Below are positions 1-9,880 of a stretch of 64,000 bases of DNA, piece after piece. Position 1 is the stretch's first letter, and each line of letters starts with the position of its first letter. The stretch spans positions 1,364,001-1,428,000 of the forward strand of contig BJKQ01000008.1 of the NCBI GenBank assembly GCA_006538405.1. Reading direction: 5' to 3'. This stretch comes from Hansfordia pulvinata (taxonomy: Eukaryota; Ascomycota; Sordariomycetes; Xylariales). The notes below the pieces were generated by a model. The model made no database searches. It had not been told where the DNA came from and saw only the letters and a program-made list of their open reading frames with translations. A program made the translations under genes and the position numbers.

Positions 1-1032
1 GACATGACGCGCCTAGCTCAGTGTGGACTACAGAGCCAGTACTTCTGTATGGGTGCGGAGCCGGGGCCACATCGAGTAGAGACAATGTGCCTTGGGTCAG
101 ACAAAGTGTGGTCAGACCCTGGCACTCTACATAGAATGGCACCTGAAAGAGAAGTAGAGCCAAGTATCTAGTGACCATCACGGACTTAAGAACTCGGGCT
201 TCAGGACACCCAAGGCTGCATGAATTGCTAGGAGGGGGTCCCATAGCAGTCTGACAATAGAAGACATACACTATAGGTAGGTACGCGTAGAATCTACCGT
301 GTCTGCCCGGCGTAGTTCTCGTAGACTATTCTGCAATGCAGGATGAACCATGTGGAGGCCTCCTTTCCTAGAGCGGCTGAGAAATATGAGATTCAAGGGC
401 CCTATAGAGCCTGCTTGAGTACTAGATAAAGGTCCTTTCTTGCCAGCAATGCTAACCAACTGCCAGGCATACCTATGAAGTAGTCGGGGAAGTCCATCGC
501 ATCCATGGCAAGCAATGTTGAAGACAGCCTACGAGAACTTGCAGCGGGCTAAAGCCGTGCTCGTACGAGTAAAGTACCTAAGTAAGGTACGTACGAAGTA
601 CTTTCTGGCTACGACCACCGGACCCGAATCCCCCAGACTTCTTATCGTTATCGGATATGGAAGCGCAGGACCGAATGCCCAGTCAGTACAGTAGTGGGGA
701 GTGGACTGGTTTATTAGAAAGAAAAAAAAATCCCAGCGACAGCCGCCCGCCCGCCCGCGGGCGACTCAACCAGGCCAACTGCGGGCAGCCCACCCACCGC
801 CACTGATAATAGCCCCCAGATAAAAGATAAGAAATACTCCCATCACCAACCTCGGCGCCGCCAGCGACACACCCGTGCGAATACATGCGACGCAGCAGCC
901 CACACACACTACCGTGCCGCAGATAGGCCAGTCCGTGACCCGATCCGCCGTGTCACCACGCTCCCCCCACGTTAAACAGCACAGCAAACCAAGCCCGACT
1001 CCGCCCACAAACCCGACGACCCCTCGCCCAAG
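1..1032. other. intergenic, no gene recognised
   Basis: No open reading frame here looks like a protein I recognise. The stretch holds one copy of the window-wide 8-mer TACGAGTA (564-571) beside GTACCTA/GTACGTAC-like motifs (570-600), an A-run (722-729) and a CCCG-rich tract (745-760) just before the PNO1 leader. It presumably contains the PNO1 promoter in its last few hundred bases; I see no clear TATA box. Confidence 0.5.
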
Positions 1033-2004
1033 ATGCCCGCCCCGACCGCCCTCAAGCAGCAGCAGCTGCTGCTGCCCGACGAGGACCAGCAGATGCCCGC
1101 CCCCGCCGGGGCTGATGACGCCGACTTCACCCTCGAAGGCATGAACACCCTGCCCACCGACTCCAACACCCTCACAGGCACCAGCGCCGCCTCGTCGGCC
1201 CCCGCGCCGACGGCCGCCGCAGCAGGCGGCGACGACGACCAAGACATGGACATGGACGAGGAGTCGGCGCCGCGGTTCGCCCCCGCGACCGCTGCTGAGA
1301 TGGCCGCCGGGTCGGCCGTCCACATCCAGACCCGCAAGGTGCCCGTGCCGCCGCACCGCATGACGCCGCTCAAGTCGGCCTGGCCCAAGATGTACCCGCC
1401 GCTTGTCGAACACCTGCGCCTGCAGGTGCGCATGAACGTCAAGCACAAGAGGGTCGAGCTGCGCACGTCGCGCCACTCCGGAGACGGCGCCGGCGCCGGC
1501 GGGCCCGACGAGTCCTCGGCCGGGGGCGCCCTGCAGAAGGGAGAGGACTTTGTCCGCGCCTTCTGCCTGGGCTTCGACGTCGACGACGCCATCGCCCTGC
1601 TGCGCCTCGACGACCTCTACATCGAGACGTTCGAGGTAAAGGACGTCAAGTCGCTCAGTGGCGACCACCTGGCCCGCGCCATCGGCCGCATTGCCGGCAA
1701 GGACGGCAAGACCAAGTTCAGCATCGAGAACGCCAGCCGCACCCGTGTCGTCCTGGCCGACTCCAAGATCCACATTCTCGGGGGTGAGTCCCCCGGTTTG
1801 GCGCTGAACCGCCCTGCCTTTTCTTCGTCCCTCTCTTGTTCTTCTCGCCGCACGTCGAGTCTTGCTTACCAAACGTGCTTTTCAGGTTTTAAAAACATTC
1901 ACATCGCCCGCGAGTCCATCGTCAGTCTCATCCTCGGCAAGCCGCCCGGCAAGGTCTACAACAACCTGCGTACCGTGTCTGCGCGCATGAAGGAGAGATT
2001 CTAG
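1033..2004 (+). CDS. PNO1: Pre-rRNA-processing protein PNO1/Dim2 (KH domain)
   Basis: PNO1/Dim2 is a KH-type RNA-binding assembly factor of the pre-40S ribosomal subunit. It acts in the nucleolus and cytoplasm, partners the dimethylase Dim1 and is needed for 20S pre-rRNA processing. My model has two exons, 1033-1783 and 1886-2004 (289 aa). The intron (1784-1885) has a GTGAGT donor and TTTTCAG acceptor. The first ~95 residues are low-complexity and acidic (DDDQDMDMDEE). The family body follows, with a KH GxxG-type loop (GKDG, about residues 222-225) and the near-invariant C-terminus ending in VSARMKERF. The intron is 102 bp and open, so an unspliced read-through would give 323 aa, but the 34 extra residues would interrupt the conserved end (HILGG joined to FKNIHIARES). 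The ATG at 1033 follows a pyrimidine-rich leader. The gene is convergent with the Rad60-like gene, 806 bp away. Confidence 0.95.
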   Translation: MPAPTALKQQQLLLPDEDQQMPAPAGADDADFTLEGMNTLPTDSNTLTGTSAASSAPAPTAAAAGGDDDQDMDMDEESAPRFAPATAAEMAAGSAVHIQTRKVPVPPHRMTPLKSAWPKMYPPLVEHLRLQVRMNVKHKRVELRTSRHSGDGAGAGGPDESSAGGALQKGEDFVRAFCLGFDVDDAIALLRLDDLYIETFEVKDVKSLSGDHLARAIGRIAGKDGKTKFSIENASRTRVVLADSKIHILGGESPGLALNRPAFSSSLSCSSRRTSSLAYQTCFSGFKNIHIARESIVSLILGKPPGKVYNNLRTVSARMKERF

Positions 2005-2810
2005 ACGCTATTCGAGTAGAAGAACCTAAATCGGTCAAGGAGACCATGAACATATTGGGCGATATAGGGCGGACCAGGGACCACACGATAGGATACCAGG
2101 AGCAAGGTCCGAGACGAAAAAGAAAGAGCTATCACTGGCCAGTGACGAGTCTCTCTTTCGCGACGAGACGACGACGCCGATTTCCGGCCCACGGCGATAC
2201 GACAGGATGACAAAAAGGCCCACGGTGCAACGCGGGGACGAAAGCGCGAGCCGCGCCCGAGGTGATGAACGGGCGGCAGAGGATAGAGAGGAGAGCTGGG
2301 CTGAGGGAAAAGACATCAAGAGGAGTTCCGGCGTCTGAATTGGGCTGCAATTCCGTGAACACACCCTGAGTGCTTGCAATGAGTAGAAAGACAGGCCAGC
2401 AGGGTGGACAGCGAAAGTTGGCTCGCCAGATATTGCTCGCCTGCACACCGGCTCACCAGCCATTCTTATGTAACGAGATCATGAATCACTTTTATTTCCC
2501 TGCTCATGAAAAGAAAAAAAACTGCCGGCTTTGGCAGTATTGGTATCGTCATTAAACATTGAGTGAGAGGTGTTGGCCCGAGTTCCATTGCCCGTGTTTA
2601 CACTCATGGCCCTGGCTGTGTACATGCTCGAATGCCGAGCACCAAGATGAATCTTGGTTCCAAAATCCTTGATATGCAGTTGATCGGTTGCCTTGCAACT
2701 CCAATACACCCTTTCCCAGTCCTCGTAAATGCGTGGCCAAATCCCACCATGGCCTGAATCAACACCGTAGAATGATACCACGCATGATGAAAAAAGCATA
2801 ACATGATGCC
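2005..2810. other. intergenic between convergent 3' ends
   Basis: This is the tail-to-tail spacer of PNO1 (+) and the Rad60-like gene (-). It must hold both 3' UTRs. I see an A-rich tract at 2508-2521 but no additional gene; the short ORFs here do not resemble known proteins. Confidence 0.5.
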
Positions 2811-4364
2811 TCACTGGATGTGCACCTCGACCATCTCTTCTTGCTCAACACCGATGTCCTCAATTGTTGAATTTGGGTCAAGGGCTTCGCCGTCGAAATA
2901 CATTTGGATGACGCGGTCGTTTTCGAAGCCGCCCATTTTGCGAAATGCCGCGATGAGGATGTCGACTCTGTCTGACAAGCGCACACTGACCCCTTGCCGT
3001 TCGTAATCGCGGGCCTTCATGTAAATTTTGAATTTCTTCTCGGGCTGCTCTTCGACCCTTTCAAGCAGGTCGCCGTGGCCGACCAGGTAGTCGTCCTCGC
3101 CCTCTTGTTCCCGTCGCTCACGCTCAAGCGCGCGCTGATGCTCATCGTACGCTTCCTGGGTCCAGGCCTCAAAGTACACCTGATCAGTGCCTTTGTACCC
3201 ATCACGAGCCTCTTCACGGTCCCACAGTGCGCCCGACGAGGCGTCAGGTCTTCGGACTCCGAGGGTTTCCAGTGTGGTGCTGTTGTAGACCTTATTGCCC
3301 TTCCATGTGAAGAACATTGCTTCCAGTGTTTCGCGACTCCAGCGGCAGCCTGGCTTCCACATCACAGACACCCAGGCCTTGTGGACTGCCGCCAGTGGCT
3401 GCCATACCTTTCGCTGGACGATGAGAGGTCTCAAGTCGGGTATGCGCGAATCGATGAGAATCTTGACGGCTGGATCCGAGGCATCGTTGAGCGCAGGCCC
3501 TCCGCCATTGGCAGGACTTGCCAACGCCCGAGCTTCGCGCTCCTTCTCGTGCTTCTGGGTGCGTTCGATGGCACTCTGGATGTAGCTGCTGAACTCATCC
3601 TCATCCTCTTCTTTGTTTTCGATTGGTTCCACTTCCAAGTCGCTGTCCTCGAACGCGTCACCTTTCTTCGCGCCCAGCTTCGGTCTTCGCGGGGCCGCTG
3701 TAGGCGACGAGGCAATGATTGGCTTCACATCTTCATCGCTGTCATCCAGGGCGATGACATTGGCGGTGCTGCGACCCCCTTGCCTGGAGCTTCTGGTTGG
3801 AAGCGTGCGTTTAGGAGTTGTTTTCCTTCTCCGGCTTGGAGACTTTGAGCTGCCTCGTCTGGAGGCGCTGGGTGATCGGGAGGTGACGGAGCTGGAAGTG
3901 GGTTGCTTCCGACTCGCAGGTGAGAGCAAGATGTCCTTATTGTCGCTCGAGGTAGAGAAGCTACGCGTTTTCTTGGAATCCACAGGGGACAAGGGTAGTT
4001 TGACGTCTGGGCTGTCGATGTCGCTGGTGCGGCGTCGCTTCGGGATGGAGCAGATAATGTCGGGATCGTCATCGTCGTCCTCATGGCACCCGATCTTGTT
4101 GTATTTTTTCTCCTGGGCCAGTTTCTCTTGGCGTTCCTTTTCTGCATGCGCAGCCTTCTCGGCAGCCTGTTTGCGCTGTTCCTCGAGCACGGTGGGATAC
4201 GTCTCGCGGGAGCGCCGGAACAGAGATAAAGAGTCATCGTCGTCTGCCTTGTTCGAGCTGCTCGGCAAATTGGAGTAATTCTTGTCGGCGGGTTTGCGCT
4301 TGGCCGTGCGCTTGAAGGGGAAGTCGCGCTTAGGTGGCGGGCGGGCGGGAGGATCATCAGACAT
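2811..4364 (-). CDS. Rad60/Esc2/NIP45-family protein with two SUMO-like domains
   Basis: Single-exon gene of 517 aa. The ATG at 4364 is chosen because the upstream in-frame extension has leader-like composition and the protein then begins with a basic, proline-rich segment. Residues 1-290 are disordered and charged. They include two SUMO-interaction-like motifs, DPDIICSIP (about 100-108) and NVIALDDSDED (about 202-212), the second with the acidic flank typical of such motifs. Two SUMO-like domains follow: SLD1 at about 298-372 (containing FFTWKGNKVY) and SLD2 at 444-517, ending the protein (IQMYFDGEALDP then VEVHIQ). This architecture is that of Rad60 (fission yeast), Esc2 (budding yeast) and NIP45, which work with Ubc9 and the Smc5/6 complex in recombination repair and silencing. 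The gene is divergent from LSm6. The family is clear; the exact orthologue name is inferred. Confidence 0.88.
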   Translation of the reverse strand: MSDDPPARPPPKRDFPFKRTAKRKPADKNYSNLPSSSNKADDDDSLSLFRRSRETYPTVLEEQRKQAAEKAAHAEKERQEKLAQEKKYNKIGCHEDDDDDPDIICSIPKRRRTSDIDSPDVKLPLSPVDSKKTRSFSTSSDNKDILLSPASRKQPTSSSVTSRSPSASRRGSSKSPSRRRKTTPKRTLPTRSSRQGGRSTANVIALDDSDEDVKPIIASSPTAAPRRPKLGAKKGDAFEDSDLEVEPIENKEEDEDEFSSYIQSAIERTQKHEKEREARALASPANGGGPALNDASDPAVKILIDSRIPDLRPLIVQRKVWQPLAAVHKAWVSVMWKPGCRWSRETLEAMFFTWKGNKVYNSTTLETLGVRRPDASSGALWDREEARDGYKGTDQVYFEAWTQEAYDEHQRALERERREQEGEDDYLVGHGDLLERVEEQPEKKFKIYMKARDYERQGVSVRLSDRVDILIAAFRKMGGFENDRVIQMYFDGEALDPNSTIEDIGVEQEEMVEVHIQ

Positions 4365-5191
4365 TGTGCGAGAAGGATAGGGGTGCGTGGATATTGGAAA
4401 GTGAAGAGAGAAGACGATCAATGTGATCAGTCGGTAGGCAGTGTGAAAATGTCGTGACTTTCGCCTGCAGCCGGAGTGTCGTTTTGGGTAGGCGACATTG
4501 GGGTTGAAGGGACGAGTGTCAAGATTGGGCTGTGTTGGTGTTGTAAACAATCGCGCTGCCGCTTGGGCGTCGGATCACAGCAGGCCGAAGACCAGCCGTA
4601 GCTTAGGTAGGTTGGCTATTCGACTGGGGTGATGGGTCCAGGTTCCGACGCAGGCTCGCAGACGAAGATCAGAGTGAATGAGGGTTGATGCGACGATGTC
4701 GCAAGTGGTAGTCGTGATAGTCGAGGGCCACGCGGTACGCAGGCGCGTCCTAAGGGGTACCCGGCTTTGGGTGCTTTGCTGAGGTACATACAACCTTGCA
4801 AGGGTCTCTGGGGCGGTGGCAAGTAATCCGGGTACCGCTCTTGACCTGTCGCGCTTTACGCGACCGTATCTGTAGCGACGATAAGTGATGACCCCACCTC
4901 TGCTCTCCCCACCACCCCTCCGTTGCAGGGCCTCTAGCTACGGTCGGGAGGTACCTGCTGCTACCGCCTTCCGCTGGTGGGGTCAAACCCTTACGAGTAC
5001 CCGTGGACCACTCCTGACCACCAAGCAATCCATCAGCTTCGCATCGAGGTCGACATTCTAAAGGTGCTTCCGCTTTCCCACCGCTCAACCCGGCTCCGAC
5101 TCAGCTGCCCTCGCCGCCATATATCCGCACCTTCTCTGAATACTTCTGTCTACTCTCGCTAATCGCCGAGCCGCTCCTCGCCACAGGCAAG
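4365..5191. promoter_or_regulatory. divergent promoter region (Rad60-like / LSm6)
   Basis: 827 bp between two divergently oriented start codons, so the promoters of both genes must lie here. It contains a TACGAGTA copy at 4992-4999. I cannot point to a convincing TATA box. Confidence 0.5.
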
Positions 5192-5614
5192 ATGGAGAAC
5201 GGAACCGCTCCTACCCAAGGCGAGGGCAGAGACCCCTCGGGCTTCCTTGCCGAGATCACCGGCAATCCCGTCACCGTCAAGCTGAACTCGGGCGTCATTT
5301 ACAAAGGTGAGCTGATGCTTGCATAGAAGACGTTCATCTGGGACTGTCTGCGCTGGTCTTTGGCCATCCTCTCCAGCGCCCCGTTTTGTTGGCTGACCCG
5401 GGATCCCTCTGCAGGCGAGCTTCAGTCCGTCGACGGCTACATGAACATTGCCCTAGAGAAGACGGAAGAGTATGTCGATGGCGTCAAGCGGAGGACATAC
5501 GGCGACGCCTTTGTCCGCGGGAACAACGGTGAGTAATTCTTCCCTGATATCGACCCACGCGGCCCTTCAAGACAGCTGATAAGTATAGTCATGTATATCT
5601 GCGCCGACTCTTGA
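5192..5614 (+). CDS. LSM6: U6 snRNA-associated Sm-like protein LSm6
   Basis: Three exons: 5192-5306, 5415-5528 and 5589-5614, giving 84 aa. The introns are 5307-5414 (GTGAGC...GCAG) and 5529-5588 (GTGAGT...ATAG), in phases 1 and 1. The spliced protein is a complete Sm fold. The Sm1 part runs from FLAEITGNPVTVKLNSG to LQSVDGYMNIALE and the Sm2 part ends VRGNNVMYICADS, matching the LSm6 family end to end. LSm6 belongs to the heteroheptameric LSm1-7 ring (cytoplasmic mRNA decapping and decay) and the LSm2-8 ring (nuclear, binds the U6 snRNA 3' end). No single exon is long enough to show the gene as one open frame. An AATAAA hexamer at 5931-5936 may serve its 3' end. LSm2, a partner subunit, is 47 kb away in this window. 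Confidence 0.95.
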
Positions 5615-5987
5615 GAGGAACTTGAAATCCAATTTGCAAGCGACGAATGCACCATGAGACCATCTACTTCTAGATGAACCATGGCAAGCTCAAGGAATCT
5701 GCGTGGGGCAAGTGGAAGCTGTTCTACAGTCCATGGCAGTGGCCTCCGGGCCTAGGGTCACTGCAGACAAGCCTGGAGAGTATCACGCCAGCCGCATGAC
5801 GGAGAACTCGTTTTATAGCTGTATCGATATGTTGAGTATTTGCCCCTCCCGCGGGAAGCAAAGATGCGGGCCGCATGTCACGCCTATGAAGTACAGCCAT
5901 ATCCTCCTCAGTACATGGAAAGTAGATTCAAATAAACAAAGGTATCATGATACACATGCTGCACCTGCGTTGCCTCTCGCGGCCGAA
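5615..5987. other. intergenic between convergent 3' ends
   Basis: Spacer between LSm6 (+) and the methyltransferase (-). It contains an AATAAA signal at 5931-5936 on the plus strand. I see no other gene. Confidence 0.45.
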
Positions 5988-7144
5988 CTATAGCCTGTCC
6001 GTCCACGCCATGTACGTGTGGCCATGCACAGCGATCTCGCCCTTTTCGTTCCTCTCAACATCGTCCATCGCGAGAGCCTCTTCGAAGACTTGCCGCGCCG
6101 TTTCCAGCTGGGCACCTTCCAGCACAGCCAGTTGACTCAATGTTCGAAGGCGCGCCCACAGAGCTTCGGTGTCCAACCACGTGGTGAACTCGATGCTCTC
6201 CTCGCCAAGCGGTAAGCTGAAAAGCGGCATCTGGTCTGATAGCGTGTTCTTCAGGGCCTGAACAGGGTTGCTCGGCAGCTGCTCCTCGAAAACGTCTTTC
6301 CATTTCTGGTGCACAAAGTAGGTCAGCTTCTTGAATTGCCTTGTGGGTTTGCAGGGAAGAGTCTTTTTCTGACCTCGTCTCTGAAGCGAGGGTGTCCATC
6401 CTGAAACGAGAGAACGTAGTCGTTCAGCTTTTGTTCCCATTTTGTAGTGCCTGCCCAAGAGACAGGCTTGTTATCTACGAGGGTGTCAGCGAAATCAAGA
6501 CAGCAGACAAACGTTTCCGTGCGGACAGTACTCACAGTCTTCAACGTTCCACACCATGCCGAACACTGCGCCGGGTCGCAAAACTCTGTGGATCTCTCTC
6601 AAAGCTTCGGAGGTCGCAAACCTTGATTGGACGGGGAATTAGCAACAGCGTTTTGTCTTGCCGCGCAGAGTTTCAAGGCAGACTCACCAATGGAATGACT
6701 GCGTGTTACATCCGTCAAGGTCCGAGGTCAGCATCAGGCGCGCATGAGCGAGAGCGAGCCAGGCGGCAACTATGGCAAGAGCGGACTTACCTGAGCAGCG
6801 ACACATGCGTCAGCCCATTCGTCGTCCACTGGCATGGAGTTGGCTTTGCCCGCAAGGGTCTCGACGGCAGGCAGATCCTTGGCAGCGAGCCGCGAACGCA
6901 TTCCGTCGTGAGGCTCTACAGCGCGGACGAGAAAGCGCTCAGGGCGGTTGGCGAGCTGCTCGGTGAACTTGCCGGTCCCGGCAGCGACCTCGACCACGCG
7001 TGCCCCCTCATCCAGGCGCAGGCGCTTGACGAGAGCGTCGACCGCTGCCGTCGGGTACGAAGGCCGGTGCGTGTCATAGGCGGCTACATCACCGAAACCC
7101 TGCTGTGCCACGCTTGGCAAGGGGGTCTCTGTTGAGGCGGCCAT
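5988..7144 (-). CDS. Class I SAM-dependent methyltransferase (Crg1/Tmt1-like)
   Basis: Five exons on the minus strand: 7144-6791, 6698-6688, 6621-6536, 6474-6374 and 6305-5988, giving 289 aa. The second exon is only 11 nt; it supplies SFHW between ...ACVAAQ and FATSEALREIHRVLRPG, a junction expected for the family. All introns are GT-AG, 61-92 bp. The last one (6306-6373) has a weak GTCAGA donor but a good CTGAC branch site and restores PRFRDE-KWKDVFEEQL. Motif I of the SAM fold is VVEVAAGTGKF (about 50-60), followed by VEPHDGMR (77-84). The N-terminus (FGDVAAYDTHRPSYP) is typical of the fungal family containing yeast Crg1 and Tmt1. The substrate cannot be told from sequence. The C-terminus (VAVHGHTYMAW-like) matches many uncharacterised fungal homologues. 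It is convergent with LSm6 and divergent from the GT69 gene. Confidence 0.88.
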
Positions 7145-8152
7145 GCCGGATAGATTGTCGGGTTGGTGTTTGGGATCGAGTGTGTTTTTACGAGGAGGCT
7201 GAGATGGCGATGGCGAATTGTTGTCAGAGGGTGGATGGTCTTTGGGATTGCGATGGCAGTCGAATATCGCGGCAGCGGAAATAACTGTCGCACCTTATCG
7301 AATAAGGACTCGGCAGGGTTCGGGCTCAGGATCGTGAACGGGCAGGTAGGTAGGAAAGATAGGTATTGACAGCTCCGAAATCACCATGAGGAACCAGGAG
7401 CTCGGGCCTGCCGTCCGATCAGGCACGTCGTCATAGCTGCCGAACGGCGGGGCTAATCGGCGTAGGAGCTTGCGAATTGTAGTGGTAGGAGCTCCCCTGG
7501 CAGCGGTGACGTGATGTCGTCCCGCCGCACCTGCCAACCAGTAGAGGGTACGAGTTCGAGCTGGAACTGGAGCTGCTGGAGATCAACCACCAGCTCATCT
7601 TTGTGACCTGTCCAGACGCCAGTACGGCCAGAGGTAACTAACGTGTTCACGCGGGTGTCCACGGGTACGAGTACATGTAGTACCTCAATGCTGTAGGACT
7701 GCACCTGATGAACCCCTGGACACCCCCATTGGATGTTGGTGCTTGCCCTGGGCTCAGCTCGCTCTGGCATCTGCACGGTACGAGTCTGGTACACGTATGC
7801 TCCCCTGCATAATCCGGAGGGCGTCGCCACACCTGGAGCTTCCTGCCCGGGCCCGGCGATCCAATCTTCAACACCGCCCCGCGCATCGTGCCATCAACGG
7901 CCTCGGCCTCCGCCCAATAGCTGCCAGTGCCTTTAGCTTTTGCTTTTCCTTTTGGACAGTACGGTCCTTCGCAACATCATCACGTCCTCCACGGCTTGCA
8001 CACTCACCACGCAGGACGCAGCACACGCACTCGCGGCACTTCAAGCTGCCCCTGATGTGATGCGCCGTGCTCAGATCATCCCCTATTGCCTATGCGTTCC
8101 CCTCCGCCGTCTGCTGGTGTGGGAGCTCTGCGCGCCCACGACCTCCGCCTAG
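7145..8152. promoter_or_regulatory. divergent promoter region (methyltransferase / GT69)
   Basis: 1 kb between two divergent starts. The GT69 side has a long pyrimidine-rich leader (about 7860-8150). One TACGAGTA lies at 7666-7673. No extra gene is seen. Confidence 0.45.
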
Positions 8153-9472
8153 ATGCTCCTTAGCTATCGTCGCCTCAGGCGCACTTACTTGCGACCTTTG
8201 CTATATTTTCTGGCTTTAGTCTTCTTCATCGACGCCACGTTGCTCGTCCGCCACCGCCCCGACACCTATCGATCTACTGTCAAGACCCAGCGCTCTTCGT
8301 CCTCGGGTGCCGATAAGAAGCCCTCCGTCTACATTGCCTCGGTCCATCGCAACACCGAGCCTACCCTTCGAGAATCGTGGAACGACGCCATTCTCAACCT
8401 TGCCGACTACCTTGGTCGCGAAAATGTCCATTTCACCGCTATCGAGTCCGGCTCGCAGGATGCCACAAAAGAAGCCCTGACCGACCTGAAGATTGAGCTG
8501 GATAAGCACGGCATTTCCAATTCGATATACCTTGGACAGACCGTCTGGGAACAGCTCGAAGAGATCGAAACCCGCCCAGACCCCGACGCCCCGCGACAGC
8601 CCGGCTGGATATGGAACACCGCCGAGAAGCAGTACGAGATGCGCCGCATCCCCTATCTTTCTCGCGTTCGCAATCAGGCCATGTGGCCACTCGAGGACAT
8701 GGAGAGGCACGGAAGGACGTTTGATAAAGTTCTCTGGATCAACGATGTTGTATTTGATGTAAGCAACCCCCGCAATGACGAGAATAGCGGGAACACCCGG
8801 GCTGATCGTCTCCAGACTCAGGACATTATGACACTCTTCGAGACGCGAAACGGCGATTACGCAGCGGCTTGCTCCATGGATTACAAACGCCCTCCGCATT
8901 ACTACGACACCTTTGCTTTGCGCGATGACTTGGGGATGAAGACCATGTCCGCCCATTGGCCCTGGTTCCAGTCACCCATGGCACGCGAATCTGCCCTCCG
9001 CAACGAGCCCATCCAGGTCATGTCGTGCTGGAACGGGATCGTCGTGTTCGACGCCGCGCCATTCTATGCTACGCAGCGTCTGATGTTCCGAGGAATTGAC
9101 GACTCTCTGGCGGACTTGCATCTGGAAGGGTCTGAGTGCTGCCTCATCCATGCCGACAACTCCTTGTCGTCGACCAAAGGTGTCTGGCTGAACCCCAATG
9201 TCCGGGTTGGCTATGATTTGAGCGCATACAACAAGGTGCACAGGGATCGCTGGCCCAGTCCCTTCTGGACGGTGGCTGGCGCATGGGTCAATCGCTTTTC
9301 ATCTTGGCACGTCGGGGTCCAGAGCTCCCTTGAGGAACGAGTTGTGAAGCGCAGGTTGGAGCAGTGGGTTGCAGAGCGCCCGTCAGGCGGGCCGGAGCGG
9401 TATGAACCAGGAGACTCGTGTCTTATCAACGAAATGCAGATCATGTGGTCCAACGGGTGGAAGCACCTCTAG
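8153..9472 (+). CDS. Glycosyltransferase family 69 (CAP59/CMT1-like alpha-1,3-mannosyltransferase)
   Basis: Intronless, 439 aa. The N-terminus is a type II signal anchor: a short basic cytosolic tail (MLLSYRRLRRTYLRP), then one hydrophobic segment at about residues 15-32. A lumenal catalytic region follows. GT69 landmarks include SVYIASVHRNTE near the start of the domain, the HFTAIESGSQDATKEAL block, KVLWINDVVF and the late SCWNGIVVFDA and EGSECCLIHAD segments. The family founders, Cryptococcus CMT1 and CAP59, act in alpha-1,3-mannose transfer and capsule export. Ascomycete members are Golgi-type enzymes whose acceptor is generally unknown. Length and order match the family, so I regard the gene as intact. 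The precise substrate is inferred. Confidence 0.9.
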   Translation: MLLSYRRLRRTYLRPLLYFLALVFFIDATLLVRHRPDTYRSTVKTQRSSSSGADKKPSVYIASVHRNTEPTLRESWNDAILNLADYLGRENVHFTAIESGSQDATKEALTDLKIELDKHGISNSIYLGQTVWEQLEEIETRPDPDAPRQPGWIWNTAEKQYEMRRIPYLSRVRNQAMWPLEDMERHGRTFDKVLWINDVVFDVSNPRNDENSGNTRADRLQTQDIMTLFETRNGDYAAACSMDYKRPPHYYDTFALRDDLGMKTMSAHWPWFQSPMARESALRNEPIQVMSCWNGIVVFDAAPFYATQRLMFRGIDDSLADLHLEGSECCLIHADNSLSSTKGVWLNPNVRVGYDLSAYNKVHRDRWPSPFWTVAGAWVNRFSSWHVGVQSSLEERVVKRRLEQWVAERPSGGPERYEPGDSCLINEMQIMWSNGWKHL

Positions 9473-9880
9473 AAGCAAAAACTCATATACTACATATATA
9501 ACAACCATTATGGTAAAAAGTCCTTTATTAGCAGGACGGGTTCTTTCGCTTGGATTGGCATCAAGTGACAGACACGTAGTAACTCATATCGACCCCGGGC
9601 TTGAAAATGTGTACATTCATATGTATATGAGGAACTATATCACAAACGTCTTTGTTCGCTCTCACACGTGGGTGGGATCCAAGAAAAGGAACCCCCGGGC
9701 TTATACGCCCTTACCAAACCGGAACGCCTGCTCATTCATCCTACCTGGACGCCGCGCGGCGATTGCTCAAGTCGAGTCTGCCGCCTCCCAACGCCTACCC
9801 ACCATCGAAGAGAGTAAGGAACGCCCCCTACCCCTTCTCCCCCACGTCGTTCCTGCCTACCGCCCCTCTCGCGGGAGGAA
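9473..9880. other. intergenic between convergent 3' ends
   Basis: Spacer between the GT69 gene (+) and the PXMP4-like gene (-). It holds AT-rich 3' UTR sequence (ACATATATAACAACC near 9491-9505). No gene is seen. Confidence 0.5.
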
